From the NCBI RefSeq assembly GCF_019279795.1, contig NC_056731.1, forward strand, positions 866,811,982 to 866,875,981: DNA of 64,000 nt, written 5' to 3'. This DNA is from Protopterus annectens (lineage: Eukaryota; Chordata; Ceratodontiformes; Protopteridae). The position numbers were made by a program, and so were the translations under genes. The notes beneath the pieces were generated by a model that was not told the DNA's origin, ran no database searches, and saw only the letters and a list, made by a program, of their open reading frames with translations. Shown here one piece after another: positions 32,230 to 41,955 of this stretch. Position 1 is the first letter of the stretch, and each line of letters opens with the position of its first letter.

Positions 32230-33120
32230 GCACTATGGGGGAGGCAAGAGCCTTAGCCAGTATTCAAAAACCCAGGGGTGACAGGTGCAAGCCTTCCCTA
32301 GCGAAGCAACGTGGCATGTCGAGCATGTCATTCCAGGCTGACGGACACTGGATCCCCTTTGAATGACACCAATACTTTAGCCAATTGTTAAAATTGATCA
32401 TTTTGTCTTTATACTGTGGCATCATTCTTGGTGAGGGTAAGATGCTACTCAAGGTCAGGGTCATACCGGCCTGGGCTACATGATCAAAGAGCTCCTATAA
32501 GTCTTTTTTTCATGTAGTCCAGAGAGGTACGTCTCAGGTCATTCACACCAGCATGGATAATGACGGAGTCATACTTGTACTTGCTTTGGAGTGACCCGAG
32601 TGCTTGTGTTATGTGGCGGATCCTGGCACCCGACAGGCAGCTTACAGTGACCTTCTCCTTGTTCAGCCTGGTGAGTGGGACGTCAGTGTCTCTGACAATA
32701 GAGTCACCTATTACAAGTGTATTAGGTGTGTTGTTTAGCCTTTAGGGCTGTGACTGTGTGGCACACTGACTTTGTGAGCTATGTGGTACGTGGATATTGT
32801 TTTGTGGTAGGTGTTGCTTGGATGTCTGCTTTGGAGGTCTCTGCTGCTTAGGCAGATTTTTATTTAGAGCCTCCGAGTATGTTTTTGTGTGTTTGTGTTT
32901 GGTTTGCTGATGGGATAGGTCTATGTGAGACTGGATTTGTGGTGTGTGTGGTTACCTTCTCCTCGAGACAGGCTGTGCCAGTACTGGGTTGAGAGAGCTT
33001 AGCCTCCAATTTGGCTATATAGTTGCATCTCTCACATATATTTGAGCTTGTTGGGAGGAGGAGAGGGTGGTCTGTATACATAAGGCAGTTGTAACATTGC
33101 CTCAATATTCCCAGATTCAC
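32230..33120 (-). pseudogene. CR1/L2-type LINE copy 2 ORF1 (Cys-pair plus esterase)
   Basis: Starts near MNLGILRQCYNCLMYTD, followed by NICERCNYIAKLEAKLSQ. Two CxxC pairs then a short coiled segment, the arrangement seen at the start of CR1-type ORF1. After a stop near 32860 comes the esterase: LVIGDSIVRDTDVPLTRL (GDS nucleophile block), CLSGARIRHITQALGSL, VIIHAGVNDLRRTSLDY (GxND block) and the end segment EGLHLSPLGF, whose HLS corresponds to the catalytic His block. Copy 1 shows the same order. Frames change at least twice. Confidence 0.82.
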
Positions 33121-33130
33121 CAGCTGGACT

Positions 33131-34059
33131 GGAGTAAACTCGAAACTGACCTTTGGACATGCCTGAATAATATAGGGAACTTCTTATTGACTGATCAGAA
33201 AGAACCAATAGGGAGCAAGTGCTTTGAAGGAGTATAAGAGGATGTAGTGCTATAGTTTGTGTTTACCTATGAGATTACTTATACGAGCAAGTGCAGGGCT
33301 TTAGAATGAGAATAGAGTGCTTAATTTGAGATTTAGAGAAGTTCTAAGGGAAAAAGTGAAGAGTAGACTTTGTGGAGCCGGGAATAGTTTAAGCGGCGCT
33401 GCCCGACGCTGCTCTGTGCGCAACACCGCGCTAAAAGAGGGTTGCAAGGTTTTAAGAGCTAGAGATCAAGGAGTTTAGAATTGACCCAAAATGGCCAATA
33501 AAACTACAGCTTCTAGGCAGTAACCACTCCTATAGAGACAGGCAGGCTGTTCAGTGTTAAACCACTGCCACTGGTGAACAAAGAGACTTCCCTTTAGTCC
33601 AAGCAAGCACTGGCCTCCAAGAAACTTACAAACAGTTCAGAACAGCAAATCTGTAACTGAACTTTCTTAAATTTCAGAAAGTGGGAAAAAAGCAAGATTT
33701 TTTTTTTTCTTTTTTCTTTTAGTTTAAAGGTAGCAGAGATACACAAGTAGCAAAGTAATCACAACAGTGCAATAAATGAAACCACACTTGAGTGCTAGGC
33801 CAAAGTCAGTTAAAATGCAGTTTTAAGAGAAAAAAACGATTTTAAATTAAGTGCAACACAGGAAATGCATTTAACAGGCTCTAGATGTGTTCTAAATACT
33901 GTTTCTAATACAGATATAAACTTTAGCAAGCTGGAAAACGCCGAAAAGTAGGCGGCAAAGCAGTAATTCTTAACAAAAAAGCAGAAGAAAATACTTAAAA
34001 TCTCAAAAGTGGCTCCTTTCTCCTCTCAGCGTTTTCTCCCCTTGGTAGGTGCTTCAGCA
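33131..34059. other. Likely LINE 5' untranslated region; no gene seen
   Basis: Upstream of the - strand LINE. It includes a GC-richer patch at 33370-33440 (GCGGCGCTGCCCGACGC) and a T/C-rich run near 33695-33720. It could hold the LINE promoter, but no element is identifiable by eye. Confidence 0.4.
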
Positions 34060-34448
34060 ACAACTAATAATAGAATTCAGACTCAAGAATCCAATGCCAA
34101 AAGACAAAAAACAACATTTATTGCAAAGCTTTCGGGTCACAAACACCCTTCCTCATGAAAGTAAAAAATACAACATTTAAATAGGAGTTCTTAAAAAAAC
34201 ACATGTTTACAGCCAGCCTAGCACAGAATAGTAATGATACCCCTCCCCCATATTACAATATACACTTTGTAATGATGCATATGTATATGTAAAAAAGTTA
34301 TATAAAATCATTTAAAAATTCATATATAAATATATATGCACATACCATACACATGTATATAAACATATACATAAAACTATAAATGTTCTGCCTGTTTTTT
34401 TTTTTTACTAAAATGGGCTTCAAGCTAACAGCATTATTTAAACCAGGT
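34060..34448 (-). mobile_element. PLE-1 3' end and terminal repeat, detached by a later insertion
   Basis: The 3' part of the - strand Penelope-like element whose main body is 40780-43806. The frame RLQADSLPGLNNAVSLKPIL (minus strand, about 34470-34390) is the expected end of the GIY-YIG protein that stops at RLQADS near 40770. A terminal segment follows with TTGCAAAGCTTTCGGGTCAC and CATGAGGAAGGG on opposite strands, a decayed ribozyme-like hairpin. The 22-bp shared sequence at the junctions shows that the two parts were continuous before the composite insertion. Confidence 0.85.
34122..34160 (-). ncRNA. Degenerate hammerhead-like hairpin in PLE-1 terminal repeat
   Basis: The minus strand reads CATGAGGA, AGGGTG..TGACCC, GAAA and AGCTTTGC. 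Stem II (GGGU/ACCC) and GAAA are present, but the expected CUGANGA box is scrambled, so activity is unlikely. Confidence 0.35.
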
Positions 34449-34470
34449 AAAGAATCTGCCTGTAACCTAA
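34449..34470. repeat. 22-bp target duplication of PLE composite 1, left copy
   Basis: Begins AAAGAATCTGCC and ends TAACCTAA; identical to 40758-40779. In both places it encodes part of the same GIY-YIG protein C-terminus (RLQADS). Confidence 0.93.
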
Positions 34471-34473
34471 ATA

Positions 34474-34546
34474 CAAAATACCTCCAAACTCCACAATCCA
34501 CATACTAAATCCAAAAGAAACTCTTCACAGCAGCAGGTCGGAACCA
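34474..34546 (-). repeat. 73-bp terminal-repeat piece, outer copy
   Basis: From CAAAATACCTCC to AGGTCGGAACCA. Repeated with a few differences at 38934-39006 in the same orientation. The pair acts like the direct terminal repeats (pLTR) of the left PLE copy. Confidence 0.92.
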
Positions 34547-34575
34547 ATAGCAGCTTTATTCACATAAACACTGGT

Positions 34576-34611
34576 TTAGCGCTTTCTTCCGTACTGAAGG
34601 GACTTCTTCAG
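34576..34611 (-). ncRNA. Hammerhead ribozyme-like core, PLE copy A
   Basis: The minus strand reads CTGAAGA (box 1, CUGANGA), then a short stem II (UCC/GGA, one mismatch above), then GAAA (box 2), then the self-complementary AGCGCT and TA. Penelope-like elements are known to carry type I hammerhead motifs in their terminal repeats. Compare the cleaner stem in copy B. Confidence 0.7.
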
Positions 34612-36400
34612 AACAATGCCATTTCCATAACCCAGTCCTTTTATATAAAACCACACCCAATTGACTAATTGAATAATCATCCATCAACCCAAACACACAT
34701 AAGAAATGCACATAAAAATGCCTAAAATACATATTACTGTCACATCAAAATATGACATAAAAATTACTTTCTTGTTGTTATGCATTAAAATACATATAAT
34801 GGCATTAACGACAGCTTATACCATTACCCTAAAATATGCTTTAATTTCAATATACAAGCAATATTTACATTTTCGTTAATACCAGGTGGTTGGGTGGCAT
34901 TTAACCTAAGCTGCCACCTTAACTCACAGATGTCTAGATGCACATCAAGCACCCTCCCCTGAGCATCCTTAACAAACTGCTCCAAAACTGAAAATCTAAA
35001 AATGTGGTCCTTATTTTCAAATACGTGCCTACTCAAAGCATTGGTCATTTTACAATTTTTTATATCCAAAAGATGTTCATTAAACCTCTCCTTAAACAGT
35101 CTACAGGTTTTTCCCACATAAAAGGCGAGAAATGACTAGTACATAGCCAGGTATACCACATTTTTGCTGCAACAGTTGAAATGCCTTGTTATGTGAATGT
35201 TCACACCATTTAATTTAAAATATTCTGAGGTCTGTGCTATATTCCTGCAGCAGTTCCCCATACTGCATCTAAAATTCCCCCATCTCCTAGAAGAAACAGT
35301 CGAATTATGTACCTTGGACTCTAGCAGATGTTTAAAAGATCTATCCTTCCTGTAAACAGTCACAGGGTCAGACCCCACTCTTTGTGCAATGTGATGATCA
35401 TATAATAGAATTTCCCAATTACGCCTATGGATTCCAGCAACTGCCTCAGCGTCCAAATTGAAAGTTGTAATGAAACTAAGCTTCCTATTGGGCTGATCTA
35501 TTTTAGCTTTCTGCAAAACCTCCAATCTCAACTTCTCTCCATCTGACCTGCTTAAAATAGGCTTGTAAATGCCATCTGCCTGCTTTTTTGCTACCTCCTT
35601 AGCCACCTTGCTCACCAGTCTACTAGGGTATACCCTCTTTATAAACATTTGGGAAATAAAATCCACCTCTGCCTTGAAGGCATCATGCTCACTCACCATT
35701 CTGGCAGCCCTTATGAACTGCCCCTTAACAATGGACTTTTTTATGAAATAGGATGCCAACTGTCAAAATCCAGGTATGAATTTGAAAAGGTTGGTTTACG
35801 ATGAATTCTTGAAACTAATCTACCTTTTCCTTTATCTATTTTCAGACTCGCATCCAAATATGTAATGTGTTCCATACTATAATCAAAGGTAAACTTTAAA
35901 AATTCTACTGTACCATTGATGTAATCAAAAAAGATTTTTAATAACTCTTCACTGCCATCCCATACAAGAAATATGTCATCCAAAAAATCGAGTATAACAA
36001 GAAATATACCCATAAAACTCACTGTTAAAGACATAAGCTTGTTCCCAATGAGACATGACATAATTTGCAAATATGGGGGCACACGCTGCCCCCATAGCTA
36101 CACCAGTGGCCTCTTGAAATACTGACCGTCAAAATAAATGTAGTTATTCTTTAGGACAAGCTCCATTAAAACTAACAGCATATTGATAGTGTCCTGATCA
36201 TACATACCTGTTTTTAGTAACTGAATCTCAAGCCAGTCTCATGTGGTATGACTGAAAATAAATTACAAACATCAATGGTAACCAAAAAATGTTATTACAA
36301 AGTTGGACCCTGTTTAGTTTTTCCAGAAAATGCCAGGAATCCTTACAGATGTACTCAAAGCACCCTAAACCTTTTTGCAAATGTGTATCTAAAAACCTAC

Positions 36401-36677
36401 TCATAAAGGGGTCTATATTATATGAGTGAAAGTTCATATGAACGAACGCTCTAATGAGCGAAAATGCAAGACATGGAATGTTATATTGTGGGGGGGGGCG
36501 CCCCCCACTAAATATATATTCCAACTCCGAGATCGCACTACAGTGAGGAAAGGGCAAATATTCCTATCTTCACTGTACTGCGACCCCAGAAAAAGCGTTT
36601 TGATGCCCGGCATTTTCGCTCATTAGAGCGTTCGTTCATATGAACTTTCGCTCATATAATATAGACCCCTCATAAAG
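36401..36677. mobile_element. MITE with 58-bp inverted termini and TCATAAAG duplication, inside PLE copy A
   Basis: The element itself is about 36408-36669. Both ends start GGGGTCTATATTATATGAG, followed by GAAAGTTCATATGAACGAAC and GCTCTAATGAGCGAAAATGC; arms are nearly identical for almost 60 bases. The flanks carry TCATAAA(G) on both sides (36401-36408 and 36670-36677), a 7- or 8-bp duplication. The interior holds a G/C run and TACAGTGAGG. A duplication of 8 bp fits hAT or Merlin-type elements, but the terminal bases do not match the usual hAT start CAG, so the superfamily is open. Confidence 0.92.
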
Positions 36678-37467
36678 CAGGTCTTTGCCTGCTTACCATC
36701 AACTATGGGCCTAAAATTTGGATTGTTCAGCCCTTTGTGAATTTTAGGGATGCCAAATATATTAGACACCATAGAATGGTCATTCCTTATAAATCTGTAT
36801 TGGTCCTCATTCAACTGACCTTCCAAAACCATGTCCTCTAGCCTCAAATCAATGGTTCGATTCATAATATTAACCTCATTGAGGGAGCTTTCCTCATAAA
36901 CTTTCTCCATTAGTAGGGTGCTCATGGCATTGGAATAATCACTGGCATCCATTATCACTAAGCCACTGCTCTTATCAGGCTTCATGACACGAATATTCTG
37001 ATCTTTCAAAATTTCCATGAGCAATCAATGCTCATCCTTAGTTAAATTGTATTCAGGAATCTTTTATATATTCCTTAACTGCTTCCTAATGTCATTCTCA
37101 CAAACATTTTCATAAATACCAATACAATTATTACTTGGTGGGTTAAACGTACTTGGCTTTCTTAATAACAATCGCCCATCATAGTTTTGAATAACACCAA
37201 ACCACATTTTGCAATTAAGCTTTCCCTCAAATAATTTAAGATCCATGAGCACTTGTGCCACATTGCCCCTCTTGCTTGGAACAAAGGTTAATCCTTTTGA
37301 AAACAAATTAGCATGCTCTGGAGTTAGACCTGCTGGAATAATTATATATTTTAAAATCACCACTCATATTGGTTATAACATGTGGTACCAAGTAGTTTTC
37401 ATTCAACAGGGCTATCAAAACATCCAGCTCGTCTTGCTCATTACTAAACTCTATAAGAGATGCATCA

Positions 37468-37791
37468 CATTGCTGTTCAAAGTTACAAACATCCTCACTC
37501 AAGCCCACAGAATCTGCATTACTACATAAAAATCCTGATTCAACATTTTCCTCCCCAATGACCATATCAGGAAACACACATTGCTGTTCACTTTTACAAA
37601 ACCCCTCAATTATAATTTCTGTTGCTGCACATTGCTGTTCACAGTTACAAAAATCCACACTCAAGCCTTCAGATTCTACATTTCTACAAAAAAAATTCCG
37701 TTTCAACATTTTTTTCCCCAATAACCATATTAGAAAACACACATTGCTGTTCACTTCCACAAACACCTCATTTCCAATTTCTGTTACTGTA
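37468..37791 (-). repeat. 162-bp in-frame tandem duplication in PLE copy A
   Basis: Unit 1 is 37468-37629 and unit 2 is 37630-37791, both starting CATTGCTGTTCA. The unit is 54 codons and keeps the frame. On the coding (-) strand each unit holds the recurring EQQC motif (CNCEQQC, KSEQQC, CNFEQQC) and a GLS..FCN segment. Units differ at many positions, so the duplication is old. Confidence 0.9.
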
Positions 37792-38933
37792 CCAGTCATT
37801 GAAAGTCTTGTTTGTACATAGCTACCTACCTCCTGGCTGATGCTATTAGATTTAAAAGTACTTACAGCTGGAAATTCATAATTCACCAACTTCTTCAGTT
37901 CCGCCGGCGATAATTCCGTGTTTTCGGTCTCGCCCCTTGCCTGCTGTACTCCCTGTGTCTGTCCCCCGAAAAATGGGGCTCCTGCTGCTGCTCTCTTTCT
38001 CTCTTTCTCTCAATTGGTCAGAACGCTGCAGATCACCACCATTCTGTGACTGCTGCCTCATTTCCTTGTCCTGATATGCATTAGGCGACGATATCACTTC
38101 CTCCTCTTTTCCAACCCCCTGATTGGGCTTGACATTGCCGCTATCATGGTTACCGGGTAAATAAGGATACACCCGCCCTTTTTGATATTCATTTATGTCC
38201 CTTTTTATTTTGTTACATTTTCGGACAAATATTTCCGAGCTGAAATTGTCCACCTTGTTGAAAATGTTGCATTAATGTGTTTGAAACTGCTCAAACAAGT
38301 CCTTTTTGATGAACTCATTATTATCTTCCAAAACTTTAGTTAGGCCATCCAGTGCTCCTAAATTATATTTTAGCATTATTTTCATTGTCCATCCCTACCT
38401 TGTCAAAATCTCATGCAATTCTTTCAACATATTTGGATTATTTTCAGCCCCATTTTGATATTTCCACATTCTCAGACCCTGCAAGACTTGCTGCAACTCA
38501 ATATTCCTCTCCAAATATGAATTTTCCAGCTGCAACCTCTTGTAAGCCATTAAGTCTTTTTCCAAAAAACCAAGCCTGTCAGTCAATGATACATGCCTAT
38601 GTTGCCCAGCATTACCGGAGACCAGATCATCATGGAAGTTAAAGCCATTGGCCCTCCAAACAGCAAAGTCCACTCTGGTTCCTCTTCAATCACTCCCCCT
38701 TGGGTCAACCGCATTTACTTCTTAGATTGACTGGTTGGCCTGGGAGCCCCCAGTCACTTGTGTTAAAGGCAAGCCCCAGTTACCAAAAATACTTGAAGCT
38801 CCATTTTGCTTATCGACCAAGGACTTAATCTGGGCTGTGTGCGTTGCAAGCTGCTGCTTGATTTGCTGCAGTAGCTCCATAATGTCATCATTAGCTGCAG
38901 ATCCTTACATACTACAGAAGATATACCAAATAA

Positions 38934-39006
38934 CAAAATACCTCCAGACTCCACAATCCACGTACTAAATCCAAAAGAAACTCTTCACACCAGCAGGTCA
39001 GAACCA
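38934..39006 (-). repeat. 73-bp terminal-repeat piece, inner copy at the head-to-head junction
   Basis: Directly repeats 34474-34546. It marks the 5' border of PLE copy A and lies immediately before the start of PLE copy B at 39007. Confidence 0.9.
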
Positions 39007-40455
39007 TTGATGTTTGTAATTTATTTTCAGTCATACCACATGGGACTGGCCTGAGTTGGCTTGAGATTCAGTTACTAAAAACAGGTATGTATGATCAGGA
39101 CACTATTAATATGCTGTTAGTTTTAATAGAGCTTGTCCTAAAGAATAACTACATTTATTTTGTGGTCAGTATTTCAAGCAGGCCACTGGTGTAGCCAAGG
39201 GGGCAGCGTGTGCCCCCATATTTGCAAATTATGTCATGTCTCATTGTGAACAAGAATATGTCTTTAACAGTGAGTTTTATGGGTATATTTCTTGTTATAC
39301 TTGATTTTTGGATGACATATTTCTTGTATGGTAAGGCAGTGAAGAGTTATTAAAAATAATTTTTGATTACATCAGTGGTACAGTAGAATTTTTAAAGTTT
39401 ACCTTTGATTATAGTATGGAACACATTACTTATTTGGATGCAAGTCTGAAGATAGATAAAAGGAAAAGGTAGATTAGTTTCAGGAATTCATCATAAACCA
39501 ACCTTTTCAAATTCATACCTGGATTTTGATAGTTGGCATCGCTATTCACAAAGTCCATTGTTAAGGGGCAGTTCGTGGGGGCTGCCAGAATGGTGAGTGA
39601 GGATGATGCCTTCAAGGCAGAGGTGGATTTTATTTCCCAAATGTTTATAAAGAGGGGATACCCTAGTAGATTGGTGAGCAAGGTGGCTAAGGAAGTAGCA
39701 AAAAAGCGGGCAGATGGCATTTACAAGCCTATTTTGGGCAGGTCAGATGGACATAATTTGAGATTGGAGGTTTTGCAGAAAGCTAAAATATGTCAGCCCA
39801 ATAGGAAGAAGCTTAGTTTCATTAGAACTTTCAGTTTGGACGCTGAGGCAGTTGCTGGAATCCTTAGGCGTAATTGGGAAATTCTATTATATGATCATCA
39901 CATTGCACAAAGAGTGGGGTCTGCCCCTGTGATTGTTTACAGGAAGGATAGATATTTTAAAAATCTGCTCGAGCCCAAGGTACATGAGGATTCAACTGTT
40001 TTTTCTAGGAGATGGGGGGAATTTTAGATGCGGTAATGGGAATTGCTGTAGAAATATAGCAGAGACCTCAGAATACTTTAAGTTAAATGGTGTGAACATT
40101 CACATAACAGGGCATTTTAACTGTTGCAGCAAAAATGTGGTATACCTGGCTAAGTGCCAGTCATGTCCTGCCTTTTATATGGGGAAAACCTGTAGACGGT
40201 TTAAGGAGAGGTTTAATGAACATCTTTTGGACATAGGAAATTGTAAAATGACCAATGCTTTGAGTAGGCACGTATTTGAAAATAAGGACCACATTTTTAG
40301 ATTTTCAGTTTTACAGCAATTGATTAAGGATGCTCAGGGGAGGGTGCTTGATGTGCATGTAGACATCTGTGAGTTAAGGTGGCAGCTTAGGTTAAATGCC
40401 ACCCAACCACCTGGTATTAATGAAAATGTAAATATTGCTTGTATATTGAATTAAA
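39007..40455 (+). pseudogene. PLE copy B: 5'-truncated reverse transcriptase and GIY-YIG
   Basis: Starts abruptly at RT motif A (IDVCNLFSVIPHGTG), so everything upstream is missing. Then a motif-B-like TGVAKGAACAPIFANYVM, motif C FLDDIFLVW, TKSIVKGQFVGAARMVSEDD, FIKRGYPSRLVSKVAKEVAK (39533-40027), and the GIY-YIG part 39933-40454. That part has NVVYLAKCQSCPAFYMGKTC (GIY and YxG blocks), RRFKERFNEHLLDIGNC, LSRHVFENKDHIFRF and LRWQLRLNATQPPGINENVN. It is closely similar to copy A throughout. Frame changes occur near 39300-39540 and 39990. A linker with Cys residues (CGNGNCCRN) precedes the nuclease domain. Confidence 0.9.
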
Positions 40456-40666
40456 TCATATTTTAGGGTAATGGCATAAGCTGTGGTTAATGGTTATGTA
40501 TTTTAATGCATAACAACAAGAAAGTAATTTTTATGTCATGCTTTAATGTGAATGTAATATGTATTTTAGGCATTTTTATCTGCTTTTGGGTTGATTGATG
40601 GTGATTCATTTAGTCAATTTGATGTGGTTTTGTATAAAAGGACTGGGTTATGTAAATGGCATTGTT

Positions 40667-40702
40667 CTGAAGAACTCCCTTCAGTAGGGAAGAAAGCACT
40701 AA
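40667..40702 (+). ncRNA. Hammerhead ribozyme-like core, PLE copy B
   Basis: CTGAAGA, stem II UCCC/GGGA around TTCAGTA, GAAA, then AGCACT and AA. Box 1 and box 2 match the hammerhead consensus (CUGANGA and GAAA). GUU before box 1 and AAC after the predicted cleavage site can form the base of stem I. Confidence 0.8.
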
Positions 40703-40757
40703 ACCAGTGTGTGTTTATGTGAATAAAGCTGCTATTGGTTCCAACCTGCTGATGTGA

Positions 40758-40779
40758 AAAGAATCTGCCTGTAACCTAA
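40758..40779. repeat. 22-bp target duplication of PLE composite 1, right copy
   Basis: Identical to 34449-34470. After it the - strand frame of PLE-1 continues. Confidence 0.93.
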
Positions 40780-41520
40780 CTATCCATTCATACTCTTTAA
40801 GTTCAACAATATTGTTAATGTTACTACCCCTATTACTGACATATACTACATCAATAACTCTGAATTTAAATTGATATTCTTGACCTTTTTCAGAAATGTG
40901 TTTACTTAATTCATTAGTTTTGATGTTTCTTCCAATATCAGCCTTATGTTCAACTATATGTTTTCTTAATTTCCTTATAGTTTTTCCGACATAGAATGAT
41001 GAACATGAAGTACAAGTAGCTAAGTAAACAACATTAGTAGTATTACAATTTGCTGAACAATCAAACATGTATTCTTTATTAGTTGTGGGGTGTTTAAAAA
41101 TGTTATTCTCTGTATAAATATCCATACAACAACTGCAGTTTAGACATTCTGTAGTACCTGGTTTACTAAAAACATTTTTTATGCTGCCACTTTGTTTAAA
41201 GTCCTTGTAGCACAACCTTCTCTTTAAATTATTTTGATTTCTGTCTATCACCACAAATTTGTTGTAACTCAGGCATTGCCATCAAAATTGTCCAATGTCT
41301 TTGCATGATTTTCTTTACTTTAGCAGTTTTTATATTATAAGCAGTTTAATACCTTATTTTATCATTTTTGTTCGTCTCTGTTAATAGTACATTAACATTA
41401 CTATCCAAGAATATAGGTTTAATACTATTATGTCTTTGATCACTGACTTCCTCATAAACCTTTCACCTTTCCTAAGTCATATCCGCTTTCATAAAATTCT
41501 TGCATCATATCTTCTGCCTG

Positions 41521-41955
41521 TTGTCTAAAAATATTTTTAAATATATTAATATTTGTAGAAGTAGTTTTTATTTATTTATCTGTGATTTTATAAAGTATTA
41601 GGGTAGTTATTTAACATATTTTTTTATTAAATAGAGTGATGTTGTTTAACTGAATGCACAGTGCACTTTAAGGGACTTGTATTATGTAATCAGGAATTAA
41701 TTGACTGATTATACTATGTGTTTGAATGGTTTATGATAGTATATAACCCAGGTTGCAATTGTAAATGGTGTTCTGATGAATTCTATAATGTAGATGAAAG
41801 CGCTTAACCAAACTATTTGTGTTTCTATTAAATGGTGTTTTTAGAGGAATTTGTGGAGTCTTCTTGGGATCCTACCACCCTATACAGCGGATTATTGTGC
41901 GTGAACTTTATCTGTTGTTTTTCGCTGGTTGCAGACTTATTATTTGTCTAAAAAT
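41521..41955 (+). mobile_element. Solo PLE terminal repeat inserted in PLE-1
   Basis: The inserted part is 41533-41943, flanked by the exact 12-bp TTGTCTAAAAAT (41521-41532 and 41944-41955). It is on the + strand, opposite to its host element, and ends with a PLE-type terminal repeat including a hammerhead core at 41773-41806. No coding sequence. The - strand frame of PLE-1 reads through if the insertion is skipped. Confidence 0.85.
41773..41806 (+). ncRNA. Hammerhead ribozyme-like core in the solo PLE terminal repeat
   Basis: CTGATGA, the classic box 1, then stem II UCUA/UAGA around TAATG, GAAA, and self-complementary AAGCGCTT. GUU before box 1 and AAC after the core can pair as stem I. This is the most canonical of the set. 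Confidence 0.82.

Larger units (their letters stand above)
29246..33130 (-). mobile_element. CR1/L2-type LINE, copy 2, nearly full length
   Basis: Same family as 14236-17950, better preserved, on the - strand. Reading from the high coordinate: ORF1 with two Cys pairs and an esterase (33120-32230), ORF2 endonuclease (about 32160-31500), reverse transcriptase (about 30905-29811), C-terminal domain (to about 29450) and a 3' tail whose complement at 29249-29330 contains AGGTTCATAG, ATACTAGGCTA and GCTTTCGCCACCC. The tail is shared with copy 1. Several frameshifts and stops. Sequence upstream to about 33600 may be its 5' untranslated region. Confidence 0.9.
34824..38890 (-). pseudogene. PLE copy A: coiled-coil, reverse transcriptase and GIY-YIG, broken
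   Basis: Reading downward. N-terminal coiled segment from about 38890 (MELLQQIKQQLATHTAQIKS), then RLQLENSYLERNIELQQVL. A charged linker and a Cys-containing linker with a 54-codon tandem repeat follow (37889-37308). RT: PAGLTPEHANLFSKGLTFVP, VMKPDKSSGLVIMDASDYS, IFGIPKIHKG, FRPIVDG, motif A TIDVCNLFSVIPHETG (after a frame slip near 36270) and motif C FLDDIFLVWDGSEEL. Then VSRIHRKPTFSNSYLDFDSW. The GIY-YIG endonuclease follows, with NVVYLA.Y and MGKTCRLFKERFNEHLLDIK (35160-34824). A 262-bp MITE interrupts the frame at 36408. Several stops. Catalytic Asp pairs are kept. Confidence 0.9.
34471..40757. mobile_element. PLE composite 1: two inverted Penelope-like copies inserted as one unit
   Basis: 6287 bp bounded by an exact 22-bp target duplication. 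The left part is a near-complete copy on the - strand (34471-38933). Then comes a 73-bp terminal-repeat piece (38934-39006) that directly repeats 34474-34546. The right part is a 5'-truncated copy of the same family on the + strand (39007-40757). Both 3' terminal repeats point outward, so the unit has long inverted ends. The inserted unit interrupts the GIY-YIG gene of PLE-1. Penelope elements are known for such complex, partly inverted arrangements. Confidence 0.9.
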
